A stretch of 23,636 bases of DNA, taken from assembly GCA_028704295.1 (NCBI GenBank), contig JAQVLF010000003.1, positions 1 to 23,636 of the forward strand. The letters run 5' to 3'. The position numbers and the translations under genes were made by a program. The notes under the pieces are model-generated. The model saw only the letters and a program-made list of their open reading frames with translations. It did not search any database and was not told the DNA's origin. Of this stretch, positions 7,127 to 15,264 are shown piece by piece (within the stretch, counting starts at the first letter, position 1; each line of letters begins with the position of its first letter). The stretch is from Minisyncoccota bacterium. Its GTDB lineage: Bacteria > Patescibacteriota > Minisyncoccia > Minisyncoccales > Minisyncoccaceae.

Positions 7127-10100
7127 ATGTCTAAGAAAAAGAAAAAACAAGCCGACTGGATGGGATTTTCAGTTGATGATTACGATGTAGAGTTAATTGA
7201 ACTTATTGATCAAGAGCTAATTCAAAAATTAGATTCTTTAAAGATTAATAAGTTAATACATAAGAGGTATTCAGAAATATATCGTGGTGGCATATATGCT
7301 CTAAGCTTAAAAAGTCAGAAAGAAAATCCCGATTGGATGGCTCAATCTGCTAATTCTTTTAGAGAAATTATTTATTTGTTATACCACGATAACAGGGACT
7401 ATGAATTTTGTGAGCTCCTCAATTATTTTCTAGAGAGAGGACATGGAAAAGATAAGGCCAAAAAATATGCAACTTATATAAATAATTTATATAAATTTTT
7501 TTCAACTATAGCGCATCATTCTATTGAACCGAAGGAAGAAGGGTATCAAATAGATAATAATTTTAAAATAGATTTAAAGAGTTTAAACAAAGACACCTAT
7601 TTTGATGCCGTAAGGTATTATAAAAAATATCTAAAAATATTAATCGTTACAACGATTGAATTATATCAAAAAATAGATGATTCGATAATTAAAAAAAAAC
7701 AAAATAAAAAAGATATAAAGTTCTTTTTGAACAATGATAATCTTAAGGCATATTTTTTTTCAAAGATAGATAAAAATTGGCTAGAGTGGATTTGGACGAA
7801 TGGATTTTTAGCGAATTTAAAAGAACCAATAAAAAATTTAAATAGGGAAATTATGCCCGAACTTGAATATTTAAATAGAGTGGCAATGGAGAAGCCTAAG
7901 ACAGTAGTTAAAATTATTGATTCTGTTAAAATTTCTAAAGATAATTTTAATCCAGAAGTTATTAATCAATTTTTAAGAATTATGAACATTCTCAAGGCAG
8001 AACAAATCAAGCGGCTTACAAAAAAAATTTATGATGAGCAATGGATTTATTTAGTTAGACATTTTCACAAGAGTGGATACGAATTTACAAGGATGATTAA
8101 AAGCTTAGGAAGAGAAAAAGAATATAGTGCCATAATAGAATTAGCACAAAGTTTGTTAATAATTAAAGAAAGATCAGATTTCTTAGATGGTAATAATGAT
8201 AAATTCATGCTGTATAGAGATGAACCATTTTTTGTTTTTGATTTATTTGCTTCAGGGATTTTTGAATCCTTAATAGATGTAAAGGATAATTATGTAAAAA
8301 AAGCATTAAAGGTTTTAATTAATATATTGGGTGAAATTATTAAATTGTCAGAATTCAATAGTCAAGAGGATAAAAACAAAGGAGAGAAAAATTTTGATTA
8401 TGATGATTTTTTTTGTTTATCTGATATTGATTTTTTTACATTAGACATTAAAAAAGGGGAGAAGACTTTTAACAGAAAAGATTTAAAAGATTTTATTGCT
8501 ACTATTAAAAAATTGATTGAAAGGATTCTTGGGGATGATTTTAAGAGCAAGGTTAATATTATGCAAATTTTCAAATATATTAATGATCTTCCGTCATGTC
8601 GTTTATCTTGGAGATTAAAACTATTTACATTAGCTCAACGTCCAAAAGTATTTAAGAAGGAGCTAAAAAGAACTCTTTTTAAAATTTTTGAAGTTATTAA
8701 CTGTCGAGATATGGTATTAGATGCTGAATATAAAAGAGCTCTTAAAATTGCCTTCCCCATCTTTTCTAACAACACCCAAAGACATTATATTAAGAAAGTA
8801 CTGAGTTATTTCTCAGAAAAGTTAAAATGCTATCCAGAGCAAAGCTGGTATAGGAAGATTAGCCAAAAAATTTTATCAATTACTTATGAACATCTTACTA
8901 AAGAGGAAATTGCTAAATTTAAGGAATTTTTTGGAATTGATCGTATCGAGGGTTATGTTCCAATGCCTTTAATAATGACGGATCAAATGCAAACAGGTTT
9001 TGTTATAGACAAGTCTCCGGTAGAAGTAAAAGACTATTCAGTTGATCAGATTGTGGAAGGCTTGAAAACTGAATGGACCCCAGAGAGAATTACAGAGGAA
9101 TTTAACCATGAAGACTTTTTTAGCCCTCGTAACGCTGAAGGACTTGCTAATGCCTTAAGAGAGGATATTAAAGAAAGAATCGATCAATATATAGAAAATA
9201 TTAATAAATTTTTTGATAGAATACATATTCATCCACAATATTTATATTCTATTTTAAACGGAATAGAGGAATCGCTTGGAGAGGGCAGGTATTATTTGAG
9301 TTCTTCACAAATTGATAAAATTATAGAATTGTTTGTAATTATTAAAGAATCAGGGGAGGAAAAATTATTTAAAAGAGCGAGTAATAACTCTTGGATTGTT
9401 GATTGGATTGAGGTTCATATAGCAATAGCCGATCTATTATTATATCTTCTAAGAGACAAAAAATATACAAAAGAATTATATGGAAAGAATAGGACAAAGA
9501 TTAGGGGTATAGTTTTTTATTTATTATTTAAAATTCCTGATCCCACTGAAGAATATGAAAAAGAACAACATAGTGACCTACGTCACGTTGCAATTAATTC
9601 TGTAAGAGGAAAAGCATTCGAGGGGCTTGTTGTATTTATGGAAAAAGATGGGAAAATATTGGCTGACGATATTAAGGAAATATATAAAAAAATACTTTCT
9701 GAAGAAAATTCTTTAGCAGTTAGGTTTCTCATCGGAAGATACTTAGCATTCTTTTATTTTAAAGACAGGGAATTTATTAAAGGATTATTTTCTAAAATTT
9801 TTCCAATAAATCAAAAAGACAAACAAAGTATTTATTTAGCGACTTGGGAAGGCTATATTTCTAACGATTTATACGATAAATTGTTTTTAGCCCTTCACGA
9901 TTATTATGAATATGCTATTAATTTTAATTGTAAGGATTGTGCACAAAGAGAGCATGAGGAAGACATAAATAAAGCCCTTGCAATTCATATCGCAAATGCA
10001 TTTATTCATCTTGGTTTAGATATAAAGGACGATTTATTCATTAAATTTTGGAGGAACACTGACACAGAGACTCAAGAAGAATTCGTATCATTTATAGGAC

Positions 10101-10606
10101 GTAATTGTCTATCACGTAGTCTGGCAGACCAGTGGCTAAAAGAAAACAATGTAAGTAAGGAAAAGCTTATCAAGCTATGGAGCTGGGTATTAAAGAATGT
10201 TTCACATTCAAAGGTTCTATCTAGTTTCGGTTTTTGGATTAATCTTGACGGCGAAATATTAAATGATAATATTGCCATTAAATATATAGTTGATACTCTT
10301 AAAAAGTCGAATGGTACTATCAGTTGGGATTCTGGTCTTCTAAGAAGATTGCCTATTTTTGCTGAAAAAAATCCAGAAAAAACTTTAGAAATAATTAATT
10401 ACTATTTCATTAATTCAAACGGCAACTTAACCGAAAATTACAAAACGTACCCTTTGTACGAGGAAGAAATAACAAAAGCTTTAGAAGTTATTTACAATAG
10501 TGATTCACCTGAAATAAAACAGAAAGTTTATAATTTAATAAACATTCTTATAGAGAAGGGAGGCAATGTGTTTTTAGGCTTTAAAAAGATTTTAACTAAT
10601 TTTTAA
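7127..10606 (+). CDS. Giant helical protein of the defence island, unknown function (1159 aa)
   Basis: The start follows a lysine-rich MSKKKKKQ. Residues ~45-135 include YRGGIYALSL, SANSFREIIYLLYHD and FFSTIAHHS, which resemble the helical N-terminal region of large uncharacterised proteins found beside restriction systems (from memory). The rest is almost wholly alpha-helical, with repeated ~35-45-residue helix pairs suggesting HEAT-like repeats. A late segment reads HVAINSVRGKAFEGLVVF. I found no Walker A motif, no nuclease signature, no membrane helix and no signal peptide. Composition matches the neighbouring defence genes and the frame is intact over 3.5 kb, so it is under selection. It stands alone between two terminator-bearing gaps. 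A scaffold or sensor role in phage defence is inference. Confidence 0.7.
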   Translation: MSKKKKKQADWMGFSVDDYDVELIELIDQELIQKLDSLKINKLIHKRYSEIYRGGIYALSLKSQKENPDWMAQSANSFREIIYLLYHDNRDYEFCELLNYFLERGHGKDKAKKYATYINNLYKFFSTIAHHSIEPKEEGYQIDNNFKIDLKSLNKDTYFDAVRYYKKYLKILIVTTIELYQKIDDSIIKKKQNKKDIKFFLNNDNLKAYFFSKIDKNWLEWIWTNGFLANLKEPIKNLNREIMPELEYLNRVAMEKPKTVVKIIDSVKISKDNFNPEVINQFLRIMNILKAEQIKRLTKKIYDEQWIYLVRHFHKSGYEFTRMIKSLGREKEYSAIIELAQSLLIIKERSDFLDGNNDKFMLYRDEPFFVFDLFASGIFESLIDVKDNYVKKALKVLINILGEIIKLSEFNSQEDKNKGEKNFDYDDFFCLSDIDFFTLDIKKGEKTFNRKDLKDFIATIKKLIERILGDDFKSKVNIMQIFKYINDLPSCRLSWRLKLFTLAQRPKVFKKELKRTLFKIFEVINCRDMVLDAEYKRALKIAFPIFSNNTQRHYIKKVLSYFSEKLKCYPEQSWYRKISQKILSITYEHLTKEEIAKFKEFFGIDRIEGYVPMPLIMTDQMQTGFVIDKSPVEVKDYSVDQIVEGLKTEWTPERITEEFNHEDFFSPRNAEGLANALREDIKERIDQYIENINKFFDRIHIHPQYLYSILNGIEESLGEGRYYLSSSQIDKIIELFVIIKESGEEKLFKRASNNSWIVDWIEVHIAIADLLLYLLRDKKYTKELYGKNRTKIRGIVFYLLFKIPDPTEEYEKEQHSDLRHVAINSVRGKAFEGLVVFMEKDGKILADDIKEIYKKILSEENSLAVRFLIGRYLAFFYFKDREFIKGLFSKIFPINQKDKQSIYLATWEGYISNDLYDKLFLALHDYYEYAINFNCKDCAQREHEEDINKALAIHIANAFIHLGLDIKDDLFIKFWRNTDTETQEEFVSFIGRNCLSRSLADQWLKENNVSKEKLIKLWSWVLKNVSHSKVLSSFGFWINLDGEILNDNIAIKYIVDTLKKSNGTISWDSGLLRRLPIFAEKNPEKTLEIINYYFINSNGNLTENYKTYPLYEEEITKALEVIYNSDSPEIKQKVYNLINILIEKGGNVFLGFKKILTNF

Positions 10607-10682
10607 TAGATATTAAGTTATGGCGGCAATGGTTTTATTGGGAGCATTTTTATATATTGAGTTTGAAATCTTGACTCCTATT

Positions 10683-10847
10683 TCAACTTCTAAATGATAT
10701 ATCTATCATTCTTTTAACTTTATTAAACTTAAAATGAATAATTAAACCATCTTTAGATTTTATCTTTAAATTATCTTCAATGTACCTTTTTGGAAACTCA
10801 TCATAAATCTTAACCAACTCTTTTATATGATCTTCATTTTTCTTCAT
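10683..10847 (-). pseudogene. Terminase-large-subunit-like N-terminal fragment (phage remnant)
   Basis: On the minus strand, ATG at 10847 opens 54 codons ending in TGA at 10683. The residues PKRYIEDNLKIKSKDG, then HFKFNKVKRMID, follow the pattern at the start of phage terminase large subunits ('...F....L.IK.K.G....F.LN..Q..I'). No ATPase motif follows, because the frame ends far short of the usual 400-600 residues and the DNA beyond it codes for nothing similar. I infer a truncated remnant. It overlaps the end of the next minus-strand fragment in the ATGA-like way of phage structural operons. The assignment is from pattern memory only. Confidence 0.4.
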
Positions 10848-11049
10848 CTCTTTTTATTTCTTCTCTTGCTTTTTTTAATTGATCCTCATAAAAGGTTAAA
10901 GGCTCTCCATTCGCTCATGTTACTTCGTGTCTTAAGCTAAACTCATTTTTCTTTTTTCTTTCTAAATATTTAAGGCTAAAGTCTGGATTATCCTGTAATC
11001 TTTTTATTACTTCTTGTCTTGCTTTTAAATACGGGTCTTTTTGTTTCAT
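10834..11049 (-). pseudogene. Small phage-like protein fragment with an in-frame TGA
   Basis: ATG at 11049 (minus) reads 44 charged helical residues (KQKDPYLKARQEVIKRL...LRHEVT) to a TGA at 10915-10917. The same frame continues as ANGEPLTFYEDQLKKAREE and ends at 10834, overlapping the start of the terminase-like fragment by 14 nt. Both halves look like one protein with a nonsense change (W or G codon to TGA). Size and position match the small ORF often found ahead of terminase genes. Either a decayed prophage piece, or phage DNA in which TGA is read as an amino acid. The ~676-nt gap 10607-11282 otherwise holds only the promoter and hairpin listed below. Confidence 0.4.
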
Positions 11050-11184
11050 GATTTTTATAATATGAGTAAAGACATTAAAAGATTAATCTATAAGCTCATT
11101 TAGGTTTGTTATTTTTTGTTTAATATCTTCTATATATATTTTATTATTAAGTGTTATAGTAAGGTTTGAAGAAGGTTCGAGGTA

Positions 11185-11213
11185 TTGACAAACTGCATAA
11201 AATATAATATGCT
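11185..11213 (+). promoter_or_regulatory. Consensus sigma70 promoter of the RNA helicase gene
   Basis: A perfect TTGACA (11185-11190), 17-nt spacer and TATGCT (11208-11213) predict a start near 11220, giving a ~63-nt leader before the helicase ATG. A TATAAT at 11203-11208 is only 12 nt from the -35 and is less likely the -10. Confidence 0.65.
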
Positions 11214-11240
11214 TTAATATATAACGTACTAAATACTAAG

Positions 11241-11273
11241 GCGGAGTCCCTGTATTAAGGGATTCCGCTTTTT
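11241..11273 (+). terminator. Terminator-like hairpin in the helicase 5' leader (possible attenuator)
   Basis: GCGGAGTCCC (11241-11250) pairs with GGGATTCCGC (11259-11268): 10 bp with one G-U and an 8-nt loop, followed by TTTTT. It begins ~20 nt after the predicted transcription start and ends 9 nt before the ATG at 11283. By form it is an intrinsic terminator, yet a promoter lies just upstream and an intact gene just downstream. This is the layout of a leader attenuator. Confidence 0.75.
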
Positions 11274-11282
11274 CATTGAATT

Positions 11283-12473
11283 ATGCAAATAAATAGATTT
11301 AAAAATAAATTCGGAGTAAAACCGAGAGTTAGAGGAAGAAGATTTTTCGGAAAGAAAAAGAATTTTTCGTCTGCAAAATTAGATATTTCTCGTTTTATTC
11401 AAAGAAATTCATCAGTTAAACAGGAAGTTCAAACTATTAATCATAAATTTTCTGATTTTGAGATGGATGATAGATTAAAAAGCAACATTTCTAAAAAAGG
11501 ATATGTTGAGCCGACTCCTATTCAAGATAAAATAATACCTATTATTTTAGAAGGAAAAGACGTTGTAGGAATTGCTAATACTGGAACAGGAAAAACAGCT
11601 GCTTTTTTAATTCCTACTATTAATAGTTTATTATTAAATAGAAGCAATAAAGCAATCGTTATTGTTCCAACAAGGGAACTAGCCCTTCAAATAGAAAAAG
11701 AGTTAAAAGACTTTTCTTTTGGAATGAAAATATTCTCTGTCTTGTGTATTGGAGGGACAAGCTTGAGGCAGCAAATGTTTAACCTGTCAAAGAATAATGA
11801 TTTTATTGTTGGCACTCCGGGAAGAATTAAAGATTTAGTTACAAGAAGGAAAATAGATTTATCTAAATTCAAAACAGTTGTTTTGGACGAAGCTGATAGA
11901 ATGTTTGATATGGGATTTATTAATGACATTAGATTTTTAATTGAAAGAACGCCAAAAGACAGGCAAACCTTGCTTTTTTCTGCAACTTTTCCCTCTGAAA
12001 TAGAGCAGGTTTCTAAAGAGTTTTTAAAAGATTATGTAAAGATTTCTGTAAGAGTTGGAGAGTCTTCAACTAATGTAAATCAAGACGTAGTTAAGATAAA
12101 CGGCGGCAATTCTGAAAAATTAGAAGTATTATATAATTTACTAAATAAAGAAGGATTTGATAAAGTTCTAATTTTTGGGAAAACAAAATACGGTGTAGAC
12201 AAGCTTTCAAAAGCTTTAATAAATAAGGGATTTAAAGCGGATGTCATCCATGGAGATAAAACTCAATCAAAAAGAAAAAGAGCAATTGATAACTTTAAAA
12301 GAAATCAAGTAAAGATTTTAGTAGCAACAGACGTAGCTGCGAGAGGTTTAGATATTAATGATATTAGCCATGTTATTAACTATGATATTCCTAGTACTTA
12401 CGAAGATTATATCCATAGAATAGGGCGTACTGGAAGAGGAAATAAAAAAGGAGAAGCTATAACATTTGTTTAG
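11283..12473 (+). CDS. DEAD-box ATP-dependent RNA helicase
   Basis: This 396-residue protein unwinds RNA duplexes using ATP; bacterial members act in ribosome assembly, mRNA turnover and cold adaptation. All core motifs are present: Q motif (F56, PTPIQ 77-81), Walker A ANTGTGKT (98-105), PTREL (129-133), TPGR (178-181), DEAD (202-205), SAT (233-235), and the final HRIGRTGR (378-385). A basic N-terminal tail (residues 1-30, rich in R/K/F) may bind RNA. The chain stops ~11 residues after the last motif, so it lacks the C-terminal extensions of DeaD or CshA and is a minimal RhlE-like core. It is preceded by a strong promoter and a terminator-like hairpin, with no ribosome binding site. Confidence 0.95.
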   Translation: MQINRFKNKFGVKPRVRGRRFFGKKKNFSSAKLDISRFIQRNSSVKQEVQTINHKFSDFEMDDRLKSNISKKGYVEPTPIQDKIIPIILEGKDVVGIANTGTGKTAAFLIPTINSLLLNRSNKAIVIVPTRELALQIEKELKDFSFGMKIFSVLCIGGTSLRQQMFNLSKNNDFIVGTPGRIKDLVTRRKIDLSKFKTVVLDEADRMFDMGFINDIRFLIERTPKDRQTLLFSATFPSEIEQVSKEFLKDYVKISVRVGESSTNVNQDVVKINGGNSEKLEVLYNLLNKEGFDKVLIFGKTKYGVDKLSKALINKGFKADVIHGDKTQSKRKRAIDNFKRNQVKILVATDVAARGLDINDISHVINYDIPSTYEDYIHRIGRTGRGNKKGEAITFV

Positions 12474-12496
12474 TTTCCTTATTTATTGTTAATTTA

Positions 12497-12535
12497 AGCT
12501 AATTAAAAAGTCTTTATTTCAAAGGCTTTTTTAAT
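12497..12535 (+). terminator. Intrinsic terminator with conserved upstream box (copy C)
   Basis: AGCTAATT (12497-12504), then an 11-bp stem (12505-12515 with 12521-12531, one G-U) around a 5-nt loop, in a T-run. It lies 24 nt after the helicase stop and is related to the copies at 2757 and 6851. Confidence 0.8.
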
Positions 12536-12565
12536 ATTTCATTTTTCCAATGCCAATTTTTATAT

Positions 12566-12594
12566 TTGCGTTTCATATATGTATATGGTATATT
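12566..12594 (+). promoter_or_regulatory. Extended -10 promoter of the exported Cys-rich protein gene
   Basis: TTGCGT (12566-12571), 17-nt spacer and TATATT (12589-12594) preceded by TG at 12586-12587. The start would be near 12601. A small inverted repeat, AATTGAT (12597-12603) / ATCAATT (12613-12619), lies in the leader. Confidence 0.55.
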
Positions 12595-12632
12595 TTAATT
12601 GATAAAAAAATAATCAATTGAATATAAGCCAT

Positions 12633-13610
12633 ATGAATAAAGAAAAATTACTAATCTTATCATTATCAGGAGTATTATTCCTTGCTGTATCTTTTATAGT
12701 ATATAGCTGGTCTGAACCAACTACTACTATGCCAAGCGGTTATACTGAACCAATAAATACTAGTACAAATGCTCAGAAAAAATTCGGGGAAATCGCTGCT
12801 TCAATGTTTAGAGACGCAGAAAAACAAAATTATTATATTGATGCAGGAGGAGTACAGAGCGTGTTGGCTGGAGATTTATTAATCGATGGAAAAATACAGG
12901 CAGGTGGTGAAATATTAGATACAGATTCGTCTAGTACAGTAGTCACAAAAGGTTATGTGGGCAAGATGTTTAATGTTAATAAAGGTAGTCAAGTTCTGTA
13001 TCTAGTAGGAAAGAATATATCTTGTCCAGATGGGTATGTTAGTCTTGAAAGACGGTGGTCGGCTAGGACATGTGTTAATTATAGCTCTTGCACAACGGAT
13101 GAAAATTGGTATAAAGATGCTCCATCTTGTACTTTTGTAGCTATGGGTGGTGGCAATTGTGATCGAGGATTGGAAGAATGTACCTCCTATGCCTTTAGCA
13201 CGGGTTGTTGTTATAATTCGACTTGCACAGCCCATGAATGGGACGAAATCATGTGTATTGGTATGACGAGAGGAGATGATGAATATTTAGCTACTGCCAA
13301 GCATAAAGTTAGTGAATGTACCGGAGAAGTCGTAACTACTAATGATGGTTATAAAATATGTCGATATGATAGCGCAACCTGTCCTAGTGGATGGTATCAA
13401 TTTTATAACTGGTCTACTACTCAGGCAACAGAGTCACAACCATATGGTGAAAATAACACTACCTGCGCAACGAGTTTTCATACTTGGAGTAATACACCGG
13501 TAGAAGCTTGTTCGGGCCCTATTTACTCATATAGTTCTTCTTATTTTGGTGCCTCTGTTCATCAGTATCTTACATGTTATGCTACAATAACTCAAATCGG
13601 ATGTATTTAA
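12633..13610 (+). CDS. Membrane-anchored, cysteine-rich extracellular protein
   Basis: I chose the ATG at 12633 (325 residues) rather than a TTG 15 nt upstream, which sits in the leader inverted repeat. Residues ~5-26 form one hydrophobic segment after a short basic start, either an uncleaved signal anchor or a signal peptide. It is followed by WSEPTTTMPSGYTEPINTST, a Pro/Thr linker typical of Patescibacteria surface proteins whose next part is a repetitive 'AG.L.VDGKI.AGGEI' strand region. The C-terminal ~190 residues carry about 20 cysteines, a GCC pair and many Ser/Thr/Tyr, suggesting a disulphide-stabilised outer domain. No enzymatic motif is visible. Its own promoter and the helicase terminator mark it as a single-gene unit. 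Surface attachment to host or matrix is a plausible guess. Confidence 0.65.
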   Translation: MNKEKLLILSLSGVLFLAVSFIVYSWSEPTTTMPSGYTEPINTSTNAQKKFGEIAASMFRDAEKQNYYIDAGGVQSVLAGDLLIDGKIQAGGEILDTDSSSTVVTKGYVGKMFNVNKGSQVLYLVGKNISCPDGYVSLERRWSARTCVNYSSCTTDENWYKDAPSCTFVAMGGGNCDRGLEECTSYAFSTGCCYNSTCTAHEWDEIMCIGMTRGDDEYLATAKHKVSECTGEVVTTNDGYKICRYDSATCPSGWYQFYNWSTTQATESQPYGENNTTCATSFHTWSNTPVEACSGPIYSYSSSYFGASVHQYLTCYATITQIGCI

Positions 13611-13674
13611 AGTATATCTAAAATTTGAACATAATGCTAACTTAGTAGTTTTCAAAAAGAAAAAATAGCATTTT

Positions 13675-13990
13675 AAGATTATTCGAGAATTAGTTGCTGA
13701 TAAGCGTATTTTTAAAAACAGAGATTGTTATAAAAATTAATGAGCATACTTCTCTTAAAAACAAGAAAGAGTTAGCTCGAAAATATGCATTTCAAGACAA
13801 AGTTTGTATTAGAAACCCAAGCTTCCAGAAAATATTTAAAGCTTAAATCAGAAATCGGAGAAGAATGCTGAAGCATAAAGATTATGGACACAGAAGAATG
13901 TCGCTTGCATTCAATGTGAACAAGAAGGGGGCTTGAGAGTAATAACGTTATTCAGTTTAAAACCTCAAAAAGAAGTAAAAGCAATTTCTT
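13675..13990 (+). mobile_element. Decayed IS3-family transposase remnant
   Basis: Pieces in different frames resemble an IS3-type OrfB N-terminus in order. They are KKELARKYAF (near 13768), LKSEIGEEC (near 13845), HKDYGHRRMSLAFNVNKK (13874-13927), then, after a frame change at the GGGGG run, GLRVITLFSLKPQKEVKA (13930-13983). The 'H.DYGHRR...L..N.KR..R.M....LKP' string is diagnostic of the pre-catalytic helix-turn-helix part of IS3/IS150 transposases. Several stops interrupt it and the DDE catalytic domain is absent. I found no terminal inverted repeats. It occupies most of the ~457-nt gap 13611-14067, whose other parts hold nothing I can identify. Confidence 0.65.
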
Positions 13991-14067
13991 TTAATTTTTA
14001 CTTGTGTTATTATTTAATTGATTTAAAATTGATATATTTGTAGCTGATAAAAAGTAAAACATAAAAA

Positions 14068-14394
14068 ATGAACGAAAAATATAAATATCATCATATAGGC
14101 ATACCAACAAAAACTCCCATCAAGGGTGAAAAATACTTGAGGGATTATAAGCTATATCATTATGGATACGAAGACAGCGAATTTGGAATTGAATGGATGA
14201 GATACGAAGACGACTGCGATCTTCCACAAATAGTAAAGACCATACCTCATATAGCGTTTGAAGTAGATAATATTTATGAAGCAATAAAAGAAAAGAAAGT
14301 TATTATTGAGCCGAATAGTCCATCAGAAGGCAATATTGTAGCTTTTATTGAGGAAAATGGTGCGCCAATAGAATTAATACAAATTAAATCATGA
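14068..14394 (+). CDS. VOC-superfamily (glyoxalase/bleomycin-resistance-like) protein
   Basis: This 108-residue protein has the pattern of a vicinal-oxygen-chelate fold. YHHIGIPT (8-15) gives the first strand with a candidate metal-binding His. PHIAFEVDNIYEAIKEKKV (71-89) gives the start of the second half, and a terminal ENGAPIELIQ supplies the Glu ligand position. Family members act as glyoxalases, dioxygenases, epimerases or resistance proteins; the substrate cannot be told. It is short for the family (~120-140), with only a brief link between halves. The stop overlaps the start of the methyltransferase gene (ATGA at 14391-14394), so the two are translationally coupled. A weak TATATT at 14033-14038 may serve as -10. 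Confidence 0.75.
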   Translation: MNEKYKYHHIGIPTKTPIKGEKYLRDYKLYHYGYEDSEFGIEWMRYEDDCDLPQIVKTIPHIAFEVDNIYEAIKEKKVIIEPNSPSEGNIVAFIEENGAPIELIQIKS

Positions 14395-15131
14395 AAAATT
14401 TTATTAGTAATTATAAAAAATTGTGTTCTGAATATTATGATTTAGATAAGCCAACGGCTCCCAAAGATGCACTTAATTATTATTATAAGGAATCATTGAA
14501 AGCTGGTGGCTTGGTCTTGGAACCAATGTGTGGAACTGGAAGATTTCTTATTCCTTTGCTTGAGAAAGGAATAAATATTCATGGGGTGGATGCATCTTCG
14601 GAAATGTTAAAATTATGCGAGGGTAAGTGTAAAAATAAAAATTTATCTCCTACACTTTATTTTGAATCTTTAACAAACTTAAAATTATCAAATAAATATA
14701 ATTATATGTTTATTCCTTCAGGATCTTTTGGCTTGTTAACTAGTGAAGATGATGCCAAAGAATCATTGAGACAACTTTTTAATTATTTATCTGATCAAGG
14801 GGCAATTGATGTTGAAGTAGAAAGGCCTTATTTGACCTTTGAAGTTGGGGCAAAAACAGAATCTTATGTTACGAGAAGTGATGGGACAAAAATAAAGTTA
14901 ATCGTTATTAAAGAATATAATTTTTTAAGCAATGTAGAAACTTTAGATTGCACTTACGAAAATATAATTAATAATAAAATAATTTGCACTGAAAAAGAAG
15001 TAATGAAAATAAAACATTATAGTGAAAATGATTTTAGAGAACTAGCTTCTTCTATTGGATTTAAAGAAGTAAAACTTTGCAAGCCATATAATAAAAACGA
15101 AGATGTAAATTTATTTAGGTGTATAAAGTAA
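14391..15131 (+). CDS. Class I SAM-dependent methyltransferase
   Basis: This 246-residue protein carries the Rossmann SAM-binding motif VLEPMCGTGRFLIPL (42-56), with the post-I acidic residue in GVDASSEML (65-73). FIPSGSFGLL at ~105-114 stands in the position of motif IV. The C-terminal part ends in KHYSENDFRELASSIGFKEV, common in small-molecule methyltransferases with a mixed strand lid. It overlaps the VOC gene by 4 nt, so the pair may act on one small molecule. Substrate unknown; the closest general group is the Methyltransf_25/11 type. A DNA or protein target is unlikely because no NPPY-like motif is present. Confidence 0.85.
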   Translation: MKNFISNYKKLCSEYYDLDKPTAPKDALNYYYKESLKAGGLVLEPMCGTGRFLIPLLEKGINIHGVDASSEMLKLCEGKCKNKNLSPTLYFESLTNLKLSNKYNYMFIPSGSFGLLTSEDDAKESLRQLFNYLSDQGAIDVEVERPYLTFEVGAKTESYVTRSDGTKIKLIVIKEYNFLSNVETLDCTYENIINNKIICTEKEVMKIKHYSENDFRELASSIGFKEVKLCKPYNKNEDVNLFRCIK

Positions 15132-15133
15132 TT

Positions 15134-15264
15134 ATGTATTTTAAAGAAAGAAATTTAGTAAAATTAAAGGAAGTCATAGAAAATGAATACGGGGTTTTAT
15201 CGTAAAAGATATAAAACCTGCCAAAAGAGGGTACATGGCTGAAACATATACAGTGACGGTAAGT
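15134..15264 (+). pseudogene. N-terminal fragment of an aminoglycoside-phosphotransferase-like protein
   Basis: ATG at 15134 reads 23 residues (KERNLVKLKEVIENEYGV) to a TAA at 15203-15205. One base away, the DNA continues as VKDIKPAKRGYMAETYTV (15202-15255), which resembles the start of small-molecule kinases of the phosphotransferase (APH) family ('...YGI.V..I.PAKRG..AETY'). A one-base loss near 15200 separates the halves. The rest of the kinase is missing: the frame runs directly into an RsgA-like C-terminus. No catalytic motif remains. The assignment rests on a short pattern and is tentative. Confidence 0.4.

Noticed and set aside
7127..10606. Assignment of the giant protein to Avs/STAND NTPases
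   Set aside because: I found no GxxxxGK[ST] Walker A or matching Walker B motif anywhere in the 1159 residues.
11203..11208. TATAAT as the -10 of the helicase promoter
   Set aside because: It is only 12 nt from TTGACA; TATGCT at 11208 has the correct 17-nt spacing.
13620..13690. Inverted repeat AATGCTA...TAGCATT as terminator of the Cys-rich protein gene
   Set aside because: The arms are only 7 bp with a loop of nearly 30 nt, too weak to support.
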